Shown piece after piece: positions 34,951-48,900 of a stretch of DNA of 64,000 bases. The notes under the pieces are model-generated. The model worked only from the letters and a program-made list of their open reading frames with translations, was not told the DNA's origin and did not search any database. The position numbers and the translations under genes are program-made. Origin of the DNA: Ophthalmolycus amberensis (Eukaryota; Chordata; Actinopteri; Perciformes; Zoarcidae); assembly GCA_024529925.1 (NCBI GenBank), contig JAFEUB010000503.1:1-64000 (forward strand), given 5' to 3'. Position 1 is the stretch's first letter; every line of letters begins with the position of its first letter.

Positions 34951-36780
34951 AGTTATCAAAAAAATAATGACATTGAGCAGCAGCCAAAGGCGGAAGAGCA
35001 CGAAAACGATGTCGAGTCGACCCGAAATAATGACATTGAGCAGCAGCACGAAGGCGGAAGAGCACGAAAACGATGTCGAGTCGACCCGAAATAATGACAT
35101 TGAGCAGCAGCCAAAGGCGGACCCGAGTCGACCCGAAATAATGACATTGAGCAGCAGCCAAAGGCGGAAGAGCACGAAAACCATGTCGAGTCGACAAAAA
35201 AAGAATGACATTGATCAGCAGCCAAAGGCGGAAGCGCACGAAAACGATGTCGAGTCGACCCGAAATAATGACATTGAGCAGCAGCACGAAGGCGGAAGAG
35301 CACGAAAACGATGTCGAGTCGACCCAAAATAATGACATTGAGCAGCAGCCAAAGGCGGAAGAGCACGAAAACCATGTCGAGTCGACAAAAAAAGAATGAC
35401 ATTGATCAGCAGCCAAAGGCGGAAGCGCACGAAAACGATGTCGAGTCGACCCGAAATAATGACATTGAGCAGCAGCACGAAGGCGGAAGAGCACGAAAAC
35501 GATGTCGAGTCGACCCAAAATAATGACATTGAGCAGCAGCCAAAGGCGGAAGAGCACGAAAACCATGTCGAGTCGACCCGAAATAATGACATTGAGCAGC
35601 AGCCAAAGGCGGAAGAGCACGAAAACGATGTAGAGTCGACCCGAAATAATGACATTGAGCAGCAGCCAAAGGCGGAAGAGCACGAAAACCATGTCGAGTC
35701 GACCAAAAAATAATGACATTGAGCAGCAGCCAAAGGCGGAAGAGCACGAAAACGATGTCGAGTCGACCCGAAATAATGACATTGAGCAGCAGCCAAAGGC
35801 GGACCCGAGTCGACCCGAAATAATGACATTGAGCAGCAGCCAAAGGCGGAAGAGCACGAAAACAATGTCGAGTCGACCCAAAATAATGACATTGAGCAGC
35901 AGCCAAAGGCGGAAGAGCACGAAAACCATGTCGAGTCGACAAAAAAAGAATGACATTGATCAGCAGCCAAAGGCGGAAGCGCACGAAAACGATGTCGAGT
36001 CGACCCGAAATAATGACATTGAGCAGCAGCACGAAGGCGGAAGAGCACGAAAACGATGTCGAGTCGACCCGAAATAATGACATTGAGCAGCAGCCAAAGG
36101 CGGACCCGAGTCGACCCGAAATAATGACATTGAGCAGCAGCACGAAGGCGGAAGAGCACGAAAACGATGTCGAGTCGACCCGAAATAATGACATTGAGCA
36201 GCAGCCAAAGGCGGAAGAGCACGAAAACCATGTCGAGTCGACCCGAAATAATGACATTGAGCAGCAGCCAAAGGCGGAAGAGCACGAAAACCATGTCGAG
36301 TCGATCCGAAATAATGACATTGAGCAGCAGCCAAAGGCGGAAGAGCACGAAAACCATGTCGAGTCGACCAAAAAATAATGACATTGAGCACCAGCCAAAG
36401 GCGGAAGAGCACGAAAACCATGTCGAGTTATCAAAAAAATAATGACATTGAGCAGCAGCCAAAGGCGGAAGACCACGAAAACGATGTCGAGTCGACCCGA
36501 AATAATGACATAGAGCAGCAGCACGAAGGTGGAAGAGCACGAAAACGATGTTGAGTCGACCCGAAATAATGACATTGAGCAGCAGCCAAAGGCGGAAGAG
36601 CACGAAAACGATGTTGAGTCGACCCAAAATAATGACATTGAGCAGCAGCCAAAGGCGGAGGAGCACGAAAACCATGTCGAGTCGACAAAAAAAGAATGAC
36701 ATTGATCAGCAGCCAAAGGCGGAAGCGCACGAAAACGATGTCGAGTCGACCCGAAATAATGACATTGAGCAGCAGCACGA
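32937..36780 (+). repeat. 3,844-bp tandem duplication, first copy
   Basis: Immediately followed by a second copy of the same length. The copy contains the frame-1 tract at 33,148, the GAGCTCGAAAACG marker and the AGCCGACGAAAACG variant near 34,870. Confidence 0.8.
33148..34068 (+). other. Frame-1 coding-like tract, copy 2
   Basis: Same start, unit order and end as the tract 7,977 bp upstream. It lies in the first copy of the 3,844-bp tandem duplication. No frame-breaking difference from copy 1 is seen. Confidence 0.4.
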
Positions 36781-39700
36781 AGGCGGAAGAGCACGAAAAC
36801 GATGTCGAGTCGACCCGAAATAATGACATTGAGCAGCAGCCAAAGGCGGAAGAGCACGAAAACCATGTCGAGTCGACCCAAAATAATGACATTGAGCAGC
36901 AGCCAAAGGCGGAAGAGCACGAAAATCATGTCGAGTCGACCCGAAATAATGACATTGAGCAGCAGCACGAAGGCGGAAGAGCACGAAAACGATGTCGACC
37001 CGAAATAATGACATTGAGCAGCAGCCAAAGGCGGAAGAGCACGAAAACGATGTTGAGTCGACCCAAAATAATGACATTGAGCAGCAGCCAAAGGTGGAAG
37101 AGCACGAAAACGATGTAGAGTCGACCCAAAATAATGACATTGAGCAGCAGCCAAAGGCGGAAGGGCACGAGAGCGAGGTCGAGTCGACCCAAAATAATGA
37201 CACTGAACTACTGCAGCCGAAGGTGGAAGGGCACGAGAGCGAGGTCGAGTCGACCCAAAATAATGACATTGAACTGCAGCCAAAGGTGGAAGAGCACGAG
37301 AACGATGTCGAGTCAACCCAAACTTATGACACTGAACTGCAGCCGAAGGTGGAAGGGCACGAGAGCGAGGTCGAGTCGACCCAAAATAATGACACTGAGC
37401 AGCAGCCAAAGGCGGAAGAAAACGAAAACGATGTCGAGTCGACCCAAAATAATGACATTGAGCAGCAGCCAAAGGCGGAAGAGCACGAAAACGATGTCGA
37501 GTCGACCCAAAATAATGACATTGAGGAGCAGCCAAAGGTGGAAGAGCACGAAAACCATGTCGAGTCGACCCAAAATAATGACATTGAGCAGCAGCCAAAG
37601 GCGGAAGGGCACGAGAGCGAGGTCGAGTCGACCCAAAATAATGACACTGAACTACTGCAGCCGAAGGTGGAAGGGCACGAGAGCGAGGTCGAGTCGACCC
37701 AAAATAATGACATTGAACTGCAGCCAAAGGTGGAAGAGCACGAGAACGATGTCGAGTCAACCCAAACTTATGACACTGAACTGCAGCCGAAGGTGGAAGG
37801 GCACGAGAGCGAGGTCGAGTCGACCCAAAATAATGACATTGAGCAGCAGCCAAAGGCGGAAGAGCACGAAAACCATGTCGAGTCGACCCGAAATAATGAC
37901 ATTGAGCAGCAGCACGAAGGTGGAAGAGCACGAAAACCATGTAGAGTCGACCCGAAATAATGACATTGAGCAGCAGCCAAAGGCGGACCCGAGTCGACCC
38001 GAAATAATGACATTGAGCAGCAGCACGAAGGCGGAAGAGCACGAAAACGATGTCGAGTCGACCCGAAATAATGACATTGAGCAGCAGCCAAAGGCGGACC
38101 CGTCGACGGAAGAGCACGAAAACCATGTAGAGTCGACAAAAAAAGAATGACATTGATCAGCAGCCAAAGGCGGAAGCGCACGAAAACGATGTCGAGTCGA
38201 CAAAAAAATAATGACATTGAGCAGCAGCCAAAGGCGGAAGAGCACGAAAACGATGTTGAGTCGACCCGAAATAATGACATTGAGCAGCAGCCAAAGGCGG
38301 ACCCGAGTCGACCCGAAATAATGACATTGAGCAGCAGCACGAAGGCGGAAGAGCTCGAAAACGATGTCGAGTCGACCCGAAATAATGACATTGAGCAGCA
38401 GCCAAAGGCGGACCCGTCGACCCGAAATAATGACATTGAGCAGCAGCCAAAGGCGGAAAGAGCACGAAAACGATGTCGAGTCGACCCAAAATAATGACAT
38501 TGAGCAGCAGCCAAAGGCGGAAGAGCACGAAAACCATGTCGAGTCGACCCGAAATAATGACATTGAGCAGCAGCCAAAGGTGGAAGAGCACGAAAACGAT
38601 GTAGAGTCGACCCAAAATAATGACATTGAGCAGCAGCCAAAGGCGGAAGAGCACGAAAACCATGTCGAGTCGACAAAAAAAGAATGACATTGATCAGCAG
38701 CCAAAGGCGGAAGCCGACGAAAACGATGTCGAGTCGACCCGAAATAATGACATTGAGCAGCAGCCAAAGGCGGAAGAGCACGAAAACCATGTCGAGTTAT
38801 CAAAAAAATAATGACATTGAGCAGCAGCCAAAGGCGGAAGAGCACGAAAACGATGTCGAGTCGACCCGAAATAATGACATTGAGCAGCAGCACGAAGGCG
38901 GAAGAGCACGAAAACGATGTCGAGTCGACCCGAAATAATGACATTGAGCAGCAGCCAAAGGCGGACCCGAGTCGACCCGAAATAATGACATTGAGCAGCA
39001 GCCAAAGGCGGAAGAGCACGAAAACCATGTCGAGTCGACAAAAAAAGAATGACATTGATCAGCAGCCAAAGGCGGAAGCGCACGAAAACGATGTCGAGTC
39101 GACCCGAAATAATGACATTGAGCAGCAGCACGAAGGCGGAAGAGCACGAAAACGATGTCGAGTCGACCCAAAATAATGACATTGAGCAGCAGCCAAAGGC
39201 GGAAGAGCACGAAAACCATGTCGAGTCGACAAAAAAAGAATGACATTGATCAGCAGCCAAAGGCGGAAGCGCACGAAAACGATGTCGAGTCGACCCGAAA
39301 TAATGACATTGAGCAGCAGCACGAAGGCGGAAGAGCACGAAAACGATGTCGAGTCGACCCAAAATAATGACATTGAGCAGCAGCCAAAGGCGGAAGAGCA
39401 CGAAAACCATGTCGAGTCGACCCGAAATAATGACATTGAGCAGCAGCCAAAGGCGGAAGAGCACGAAAACGATGTAGAGTCGACCCGAAATAATGACATT
39501 GAGCAGCAGCCAAAGGCGGAAGAGCACGAAAACCATGTCGAGTCGACCAAAAAATAATGACATTGAGCAGCAGCCAAAGGCGGAAGAGCACGAAAACGAT
39601 GTCGAGTCGACCCGAAATAATGACATTGAGCAGCAGCCAAAGGCGGACCCGAGTCGACCCGAAATAATGACATTGAGCAGCAGCCAAAGGCGGAAGAGCA

Positions 39701-40624
39701 CGAAAACAATGTCGAGTCGACCCAAAATAATGACATTGAGCAGCAGCCAAAGGCGGAAGAGCACGAAAACCATGTCGAGTCGACAAAAAAAGAATGACAT
39801 TGATCAGCAGCCAAAGGCGGAAGCGCACGAAAACGATGTCGAGTCGACCCGAAATAATGACATTGAGCAGCAGCACGAAGGCGGAAGAGCACGAAAACGA
39901 TGTCGAGTCGACCCGAAATAATGACATTGAGCAGCAGCCAAAGGCGGACCCGAGTCGACCCGAAATAATGACATTGAGCAGCAGCACGAAGGCGGAAGAG
40001 CACGAAAACGATGTCGAGTCGACCCGAAATAATGACATTGAGCAGCAGCCAAAGGCGGAAGAGCACGAAAACCATGTCGAGTCGACCCGAAATAATGACA
40101 TTGAGCAGCAGCCAAAGGCGGAAGAGCACGAAAACCATGTCGAGTCGATCCGAAATAATGACATTGAGCAGCAGCCAAAGGCGGAAGAGCACGAAAACCA
40201 TGTCGAGTCGACCAAAAAATAATGACATTGAGCACCAGCCAAAGGCGGAAGAGCACGAAAACCATGTCGAGTTATCAAAAAAATAATGACATTGAGCAGC
40301 AGCCAAAGGCGGAAGACCACGAAAACGATGTCGAGTCGACCCGAAATAATGACATAGAGCAGCAGCACGAAGGTGGAAGAGCACGAAAACGATGTTGAGT
40401 CGACCCGAAATAATGACATTGAGCAGCAGCCAAAGGCGGAAGAGCACGAAAACGATGTTGAGTCGACCCAAAATAATGACATTGAGCAGCAGCCAAAGGC
40501 GGAGGAGCACGAAAACCATGTCGAGTCGACAAAAAAAGAATGACATTGATCAGCAGCCAAAGGCGGAAGCGCACGAAAACGATGTCGAGTCGACCCGAAA
40601 TAATGACATTGAGCAGCAGCACGA
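36781..40624 (+). repeat. 3,844-bp tandem duplication, second copy
   Basis: Abuts the first copy; similarity carries on about 70 bp past the calculated end. The first copy lies inside the left 7.4-kb copy except for its last 0.7 kb, so the two events overlap and one followed the other. Confidence 0.8.
36992..37912 (+). other. Frame-1 coding-like tract, copy 3
   Basis: This is the copy of the preceding tract, displaced by 3,844 bp, in the second half of the tandem duplication. Frame, length and marker variants (GAAGAAAACG, GAGGAGCAGCC) are retained. Confidence 0.4.
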
Positions 40625-41245
40625 AGGCGGAAGAGCACGAAAACGATGTCGAGTCGACCCGAAATAATGACATTGAGCAGCAGCCAAAGGCGGACCCGAG
40701 TCGACCCGAAATAATGACATTGAGCAGCAGCACGAAGGCGGAAGAGCACGAAAACGATGTCGAGTCGACCCGAAATAATGACATTGAGCAGCAGCCAAAG
40801 GCGGACCCGAGTCGACCCGAAGTAATGACATTGAGCAGCAGCCAAAGGCGGAAGAGCACGAAAACGATGTCTAGTCGACCCAAAATAATGACATTGAGCA
40901 GCAGCCAAAGGCGGAAGAGCACGAAAACGATGTCGAGTCGACCCGAAATAATGACATTGAGCAGCAGCCAAAGGCGGAAGAGCACGAAAACAATGTCGAG
41001 TCGACCCAAAATAATGACATTGAGCAGCAGCCAAAGGCGGAAGAGCACGAAAACCATGTCGAGTCGACAAAAAAAGAATGACATTGATCAGCAGCCAAAG
41101 GCGGAAGCGCACGAAAACGATGTCGAGTCGACCCGAAATAATGACATTGAGCAGCAGCACGAAGGCGGAAGAGCACGAAAACGATGTCGAGTCGACCCGA
41201 AATAATGACATTGAGCAGCAGCCAAAGGCGGACCCGAGTCGACCC

Positions 41246-44200
41246 GAAATAATGACATTGAGCAGCAGCACGAAGGCGGAAGAGCACGAAAACGATGTCG
41301 AGTCGACCCGAAATAATGACATTGAGCAGCAGCCAAAGGCGGAAGAGCACGAAAACCATGTCGAGTCGACCCGAAATAATGACATTGAGCAGCAGCCAAA
41401 GGCGGAAGAGCACGAAAACCATGTCGAGTCGATCCGAAATAATGACATTGAGCAGCAGCCAAAGGCGGAAGAGCACGAAAACCATGTCGAGTCGACCAAA
41501 AAATAATGACATTGAGCACCAGCCAAAGGCGGAAGAGCACGAAAACCATGTCGAGTTATCAAAAAAATAATGACATTGAGCAGCAGCCAAAGGCGGAAGA
41601 CCACGAAAACGATGTCGAGTCGACCCGAAATAATGACATAGAGCAGCAGCACGAAGGTGGAAGAGCACGAAAACGATGTTGAGTCGACCCGAAATAATGA
41701 CATTGAGCAGCAGCCAAAGGCGGAAGAGCACGAAAACGATGTTGAGTCGACCCAAAATAATGACATTGAGCAGCAGCCAAAGGCGGAGGAGCACGAAAAC
41801 CATGTCGAGTCGACAAAAAAAGAATGACATTGATCAGCAGCCAAAGGCGGAAGCGCACGAAAACGATGTCGAGTCGACCCGAAATAATGACATTGAGCAG
41901 CAGCACGAAGGCGGAAGAGCACGAAAACGATGTCGAGTCGACCCGAAATAATGACATTGAGCAGCAGCCAAAGGCGGACCCGAGTCGACCCGAAATAATG
42001 ACATTGAGCAGCAGCACGAAGGCGGAAGAGCACGAAAACGATGTCGAGTCGACCCGAAATAATGACATTGAGCAGCAGCCAAAGGCGGACCCGAGTCGAC
42101 CCGAAGTAATGACATTGAGCAGCAGCCAAAGGCGGAAGAGCACGAAAACGATGTCTAGTCGACCCAAAATAATGACATTGAGCAGCAGCCAAAGGCGGAA
42201 GAGCACGAAAACGATGTCGAGTCGACCCGAAATAATGACATTGAGCAGCAGCCAAAGGCGGAAGAGCACGAAAACCATGTCGAGTCGACCCGAAATAATG
42301 ACATTGAGCAGCAGCCAAAGGCGGAAGAGCACGAAAACCATGTCGAGTCGACCCGAAATAATGACATTGAGCAGCAGCCAAAGGCGGAAGAGCACGAAAA
42401 CGATGTTGAGTCGACCCAAAATAATGACATTGAGCAGCAGCCAAAGGCGGAAGAGCACGAAAACCATGTCGAGTCGACAAAAAAAGAATGACATTGATCA
42501 GCAGCCAAAGGCGGAAGCGCACGAAAACGATGTCGAGTCGACCCGAAATAATGACATTGAGCAGCAGCACGAAGGCGGAAGAGCACGAAAACGATGTCGA
42601 GTCGACCCGAAATAATGACATTGAGCAGCAGCCAAAGGCGGACCCGAGTCGACCCGAAATAATGACATTGAGCAGCAGCACGAAGGCGGAAGAGCACGAA
42701 AACGATGTCGAGTCGACCCGAAATAATGACATTGAGCAGCAGCCAAAGGCGGACCCGAGTCGACCCGAAATAATGACATTGAGCAGCAGCCAAAGGCGGA
42801 AGAGCACGAAAACGATGTCGAGTCGACCCAAAATAATGACATTGAGCAGCAGCCAAAGGCGGAAGAGCATGAAAACGATGTCGAGTCGACCCGAAATAAT
42901 GACATTGAGCAGCAGCACGAAGGCTGAAGAGCACGAAAACGATGTCGAGTCGACCCGAAATAATGACATTGAGCAGCAGCCAAAGGCGGACCCGAGTCGA
43001 CCCGAAATAATGACATTGAGCAGCAGCACGAAGGCGGAAGAGAACGAAAACGATGTCGAGTCGACCCGAAATAATGACATTGAGCAGCAGCCAAAAGGCG
43101 GAAGAGCACGATAACCATGTTGAGTCGACAAAAAAAGAATGACATTGATCAGCAGCCAAAGGCGGAAGCGCACGAAAACGATGTCGAGTCGACAAAAAAA
43201 TAATGACATTGAGCAGCAGCCAAAGGCGGAAGAGCACGAAAACCATGTCGAGTCGACCCGAAATAATGACATTGAGCAGCAGCCAAAGGCGGAAGAGCAC
43301 GAAAACCATGTCGAGTCGACCCGAAATAATGACATTGAGCAGCAGCCAAAGGCGGAAGAGCACGAAAACCATGTCGAGTCGATCCGAAATAATGACATTG
43401 AGCAGCAGCAAAGGTGGAAGAGCACGAAAACCATGTCGAGTCGACCCAAAATAATGACATTGAGCAGCAGCCAAAGGTGGAAGAGCACGAGAGCGAGGTC
43501 GAGTCGACCCAAAATAATGACACTGAACTGCAACCGAAGGTGGAAGGGCACGAGAGCGAGGTTGAGTCGACCCAAAATAATGACATTGAGCAGCAGCCAA
43601 AGGCGGAAGAGCATGAAAACGATGTCGAGTCGACCCGAAATAATGACATTGAGCAGCAGCCAAAGGCGGAAGAGCACGAAAACCATGTCGAGTCGACCCA
43701 AAATAATGACATTGAGCAGCAGCCAAAGGCGGAAGAGCACGAAAACCATGTCGAGTCGACCCGAAATAATGACATTGAGCAGCAGCACGAAGGCGGAAGA
43801 GCACGAAAACCATGTCGAGTCGACCCGAAATAATGACATTGAGCAGCAGCCAAAGGCGGAAGAGCACGATAACGATGTCGAGTCGACCCGAAATAATGAC
43901 ATTGAGCAGCAGCCAAAGGCGGAAGAGCACGAAAACGATGTCGAGTCGACCCGAAATAATGACATTGAGCAGCAGCCAAAGGCGGAAGAGCACGAAAACC
44001 ATGTCGAGTCGACCCAAAATAATGACATTGAGCAGCAGCCAAAGGCGGAAGAGCACGAAAATCATGTCGAGTCGACCCGAAATAATGACATTGAGCAGCA
44101 GCACGAAGGCGGAAGAGCACGAAAACGATGTCGACCCGAAATAATGACATTGAGCAGCAGCCAAAGGCGGAAGAGCACGAAAACGATGTTGAGTCGACCC

Positions 44201-45930
44201 AAAATAATGACATTGAGCAGCAGCCAAAGGTGGAAGAGCACGAAAACGATGTAGAGTCGACCCAAAATAATGACATTGAGCAGCAGCCAAAGGCGGAAGG
44301 GCACGAGAGCGAGGTCGAGTCGACCCAAAATAATGACACTGAACTACTGCAGCCGAAGGTGGAAGGGCACGAGAGCGAGGTCGAGTCGACCCAAAATAAT
44401 GACATTGAACTGCAGCCAAAGGTGGAAGAGCACGAGAACGATGTCGAGTCAACCCAAACTTATGACACTGAACTGCAGCCGAAGGTGGAAGGGCACGAGA
44501 GCGAGGTCGAGTCGACCCAAAATAATGACACTGAGCAGCAGCCAAAGGCGGAAGAAAACGAAAACGATGTCGAGTCGACCCAAAATAATGACATTGAGCA
44601 GCAGCCAAAGGCGGAAGAGCACGAAAACGATGTCGAGTCGACCCAAAATAATGACATTGAGGAGCAGCCAAAGGTGGAAGAGCACGAAAACCATGTCGAG
44701 TCGACCCAAAATAATGACATTGAGCAGCAGCCAAAGGCGGAAGGGCACGAGAGCGAGGTCGAGTCGACCCAAAATAATGACACTGAACTACTGCAGCCGA
44801 AGGTGGAAGGGCACGAGAGCGAGGTCGAGTCGACCCAAAATAATGACATTGAACTGCAGCCAAAGGTGGAAGAGCACGAGAACGATGTCGAGTCAACCCA
44901 AACTTATGACACTGAACTGCAGCCGAAGGTGGAAGGGCACGAGAGCGAGGTCGAGTCGACCCAAAATAATGACATTGAGCAGCAGCCAAAGGCGGAAGAG
45001 CACGAAAACCATGTCGAGTCGACCCGAAATAATGACATTGAGCAGCAGCACGAAGGTGGAAGAGCACGAAAACCATGTAGAGTCGACCCGAAATAATGAC
45101 ATTGAGCAGCAGCCAAAGGCGGACCCGAGTCGACCCGAAATAATGACATTGAGCAGCAGCACGAAGGCGGAAGAGCACGAAAACGATGTCGAGTCGACCC
45201 GAAATAATGACATTGAGCAGCAGCCAAAGGCGGACCCGTCGACGGAAGAGCACGAAAACCATGTAGAGTCGACAAAAAAAGAATGACATTGATCAGCAGC
45301 CAAAGGCGGAAGCGCACGAAAACGATGTCGAGTCGACAAAAAAATAATGACATTGAGCAGCAGCCAAAGGCGGAAGAGCACGAAAACGATGTTGAGTCGA
45401 CCCGAAATAATGACATTGAGCAGCAGCCAAAGGCGGACCCGAGTCGACCCGAAATAATGACATTGAGCAGCAGCACGAAGGCGGAAGAGCTCGAAAACGA
45501 TGTCGAGTCGACCCGAAATAATGACATTGAGCAGCAGCCAAAGGCGGACCCGTCGACCCGAAATAATGACATTGAGCAGCAGCCAAAGGCGGAAAGAGCA
45601 CGAAAACGATGTCGAGTCGACCCAAAATAATGACATTGAGCAGCAGCCAAAGGCGGAAGAGCACGAAAACCATGTCGAGTCGACCCGAAATAATGACATT
45701 GAGCAGCAGCCAAAGGTGGAAGAGCACGAAAACGATGTAGAGTCGACCCAAAATAATGACATTGAGCAGCAGCCAAAGGCGGAAGAGCACGAAAACCATG
45801 TCGAGTCGACAAAAAAAGAATGACATTGATCAGCAGCCAAAGGCGGAAGCCGACGAAAACGATGTCGAGTCGACCCGAAATAATGACATTGAGCAGCAGC
45901 CAAAGGCGGAAGAGCACGAAAACCATGTCG
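41246..45930 (+). repeat. 4.7-kb block, copy 3 of 3
   Basis: Displaced by 10,980 bp from copy 2 and identical in every line compared. It shares copy 2's A7 at the 32,150-32,156 position and its right edge, so it derives from copy 2, not copy 1. Confidence 0.8.
44128..45048 (+). other. Frame-1 coding-like tract, copy 4
   Basis: Displaced by 10,980 bp from copy 2 and identical to it in the lines compared. All four copies keep the same 322-codon frame, but they look recently duplicated, so shared openness is weak evidence for selection. Confidence 0.4.
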
Positions 45931-48900
45931 AGTTATCAAAAAAATAATGACATTGAGCAGCAGCCAAAGGCGGAAGAGCACGAAAACGATGTCGAGTCGA
46001 CCCGAAATAATGACATTGAGCAGCAGCACGAAGGCGGAAGAGCACGAAAACGATGTCGAGTCGACCCGAAATAATGACATTGAGCAGCAGCCAAAGGCGG
46101 ACCCGAGTCGACCCGAAATAATGACATTGAGCAGCAGCCAAAGGCGGAAGAGCACGAAAACCATGTCGAGTCGACAAAAAAAGAATGACATTGATCAGCA
46201 GCCAAAGGCGGAAGCGCACGAAAACGATGTCGAGTCGACCCGAAATAATGACATTGAGCAGCAGCACGAAGGCGGAAGAGCACGAAAACGATGTCGAGTC
46301 GACCCAAAATAATGACATTGAGCAGCAGCCAAAGGCGGAAGAGCACGAAAACCATGTCGAGTCGACAAAAAAAGAATGACATTGATCAGCAGCCAAAGGC
46401 GGAAGCGCACGAAAACGATGTCGAGTCGACCCGAAATAATGACATTGAGCAGCAGCACGAAGGCGGAAGAGCACGAAAACGATGTCGAGTCGACCCAAAA
46501 TAATGACATTGAGCAGCAGCCAAAGGCGGAAGAGCACGAAAACCATGTCGAGTCGACCCGAAATAATGACATTGAGCAGCAGCCAAAGGCGGAAGAGCAC
46601 GAAAACGATGTAGAGTCGACCCGAAATAATGACATTGAGCAGCAGCCAAAGGCGGAAGAGCACGAAAACCATGTCGAGTCGACCAAAAAATAATGACATT
46701 GAGCAGCAGCCAAAGGCGGAAGAGCACGAAAACGATGTCGAGTCGACCCGAAATAATGACATTGAGCAGCAGCCAAAGGCGGACCCGAGTCGACCCGAAA
46801 TAATGACATTGAGCAGCAGCCAAAGGCGGAAGAGCACGAAAACAATGTCGAGTCGACCCAAAATAATGACATTGAGCAGCAGCCAAAGGCGGAAGAGCAC
46901 GAAAACCATGTCGAGTCGACAAAAAAAGAATGACATTGATCAGCAGCCAAAGGCGGAAGCGCACGAAAACGATGTCGAGTCGACCCGAAATAATGACATT
47001 GAGCAGCAGCACGAAGGCGGAAGAGCACGAAAACGATGTCGAGTCGACCCAAAATAATGACATTGAGCAGCAGCCAAAGGCGGAAGAGCACGAAAACCAT
47101 GTCGAGTCGACCCGAAATAATGACATTGAGCAGCAGCCAAAGGCGGAAGAGCACGAAAACGATGTAGAGTCGACCCGAAATAATGACATTGAGCAGCAGC
47201 CAAAGGCGGAAGAGCACGAAAACCATGTCGAGTCGACCAAAAAATAATGACATTGAGCAGCAGCCAAAGGCGGAAGAGCACGAAAACGATGTCGAGTCGA
47301 CCCGAAATAATGACATTGAGCAGCAGCCAAAGGCGGAAGAGCACGAAAACCATGTCGAGTCGACCCAAAATAATGACATTGAGCAGCAGCCAAAGGCGGA
47401 AGAGCACGAAAACGATGTCGAGTCGACCCGAAATAATGACATTGAGCAGCAGCCAAAGGCGGAAGAGCACGAAAACCATGTTGAGTCGACCCAAAATAAT
47501 GACATTGAGCAGCAGCCAAAGGCGGAAGAGCACGAAAATCATGTCGAGTCGACCCGAACTAATGACATTGAGCAGCAGCACGAAGGCGGAAGAGCACGAA
47601 AACGATGTCGACCCGAAATAATGACATTGAGCAGCAGCCAAAGGCGGAAGAGCACGAAAACGATGTCGAGTCGACCCAAAATAATGACATTGAGCAGCAG
47701 CACGAAGGCGGAAGAGCACGAAAACGATGTCGAGTCGACCCAAAATAATGACATTGAGCAGCAGCCAAAGGCGGAAGAGCACGAAAACCATGTTGAGTCG
47801 ACAAAAAAAGAATGACATTGATCAGCAGCCAAAGGCGGAAGCGTACGAAAACGATGTCGAGTCGACCCGAAATAATGACATTGAGCAGCAGCACGAAGGC
47901 GGAAGAGCACGAAAACGATGTCGAGTCGACCCGAAATAATGACATTGAGCAGCAGCCAAAGGCGGACCCGAGTCGACCCGAAATAATGACATTGAGCAGC
48001 AGCACGAAGGCGGAAGAGCACGAAAACGATGTCGAGTCGACCCGAAATAATGACATTGAGCAGCAGCCAAAGGCGGACCCGAGTCGACCCGAAATAATGA
48101 CATTGAGCAGCAGCCAAAGGCGGAAGAGCACGAAAACGATGTCGAGTCGACCCAAAATAATGACATTGAGCAGCAGCCAAAGGCGGAAGAGCACGAAAAC
48201 GATGTCGAGTCGACCCGAAATAATGACATTGAGCAGCAGCCAAAGGCGGAAGAGCACGAAAACCATGTCGAGTCGACCCGAAATAATGACATTGAGCAGC
48301 AGCCAAAGGCGGAAGAGCACGAAAACCATGTCGAGTCGATCCGAAATAATGACATTGAGCAGCAGCCAAAGGCGGAAGAGCACGAAAACCATGTCGAGTC
48401 GACCAAAAAATAATGACATTGAGCAGCAGCCAAAGGCGGAAGAGCACGAAAACCATGTCGAGTTATCAAAAAAATAATGACATTGAGCAGCAGCCAAAGG
48501 CGGAAGAGCACGAAAACGATGTCGAGTCGACCCGAAATAATGACATTGAGCAGCAGCACGAAGGCGGAAGAGCACGAAAACGATGTCGAGTCGACCCGAA
48601 ATAATGACATTGAGCAGCAGCCAAAGGCGGACCCGAGTCGACCCGAAATAATGACATTGAGCAGCAGCCAAAGGCGGAAGAGCACGAAAACAATGTCGAG
48701 TCGACCCAAAATAATGACATTGAGCAGCAGCCAAAGGCGGAAGAGCACGAAAACCATGTCGAGTCGACAAAAAAAGAATGACATTGATCAGCAGCCAAAG
48801 GCGGAAGCGCACGAAAACGATGTCGAGTCGACCCGAAATAATGACATTGAGCAGCAGCACGAAGGCGGAAGAGCACGAAAACGATGTCGAGTCGACCCGA

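Larger units (their letters stand above)
28657..36070 (+). repeat. 7.4-kb duplication, left copy
   Basis: Aligns with 39,637-47,050 at a constant offset of 10,980 bp. I compared many scattered lines and saw no difference inside it. The edges are CAGCATCC against CAGCAGCC at the left and ACCCGAAAT against ACCCAAAAT at the right. Confidence 0.8.
39637..47050 (+). repeat. 7.4-kb duplication, right copy
   Basis: Partner of 28,657-36,070. The absence of visible differences over 7.4 kb implies a very recent copy, a gene-conversion event or an assembly repeat. Confidence 0.8.
24121..47640 (+). repeat. Array zone 3: mosaic of multi-kilobase duplications
   Basis: This zone mixes EL-type blocks like those of zone 1 with ACCCGA-type units and cassettes like those of zone 2. 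Most of it is covered by long-range copies: offsets of 7,976-7,977, 3,844 and 10,980 bp each align several kilobases with few or no differences. Diagnostic rare variants recur at matching positions in each copy. Examples are AAGGCTGAAG near 23,967, 31,944 and 42,924, and GAGCTCGAAAACG near 26,531, 34,508, 38,352 and 45,488. No unique sequence is seen. Confidence 0.85.
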
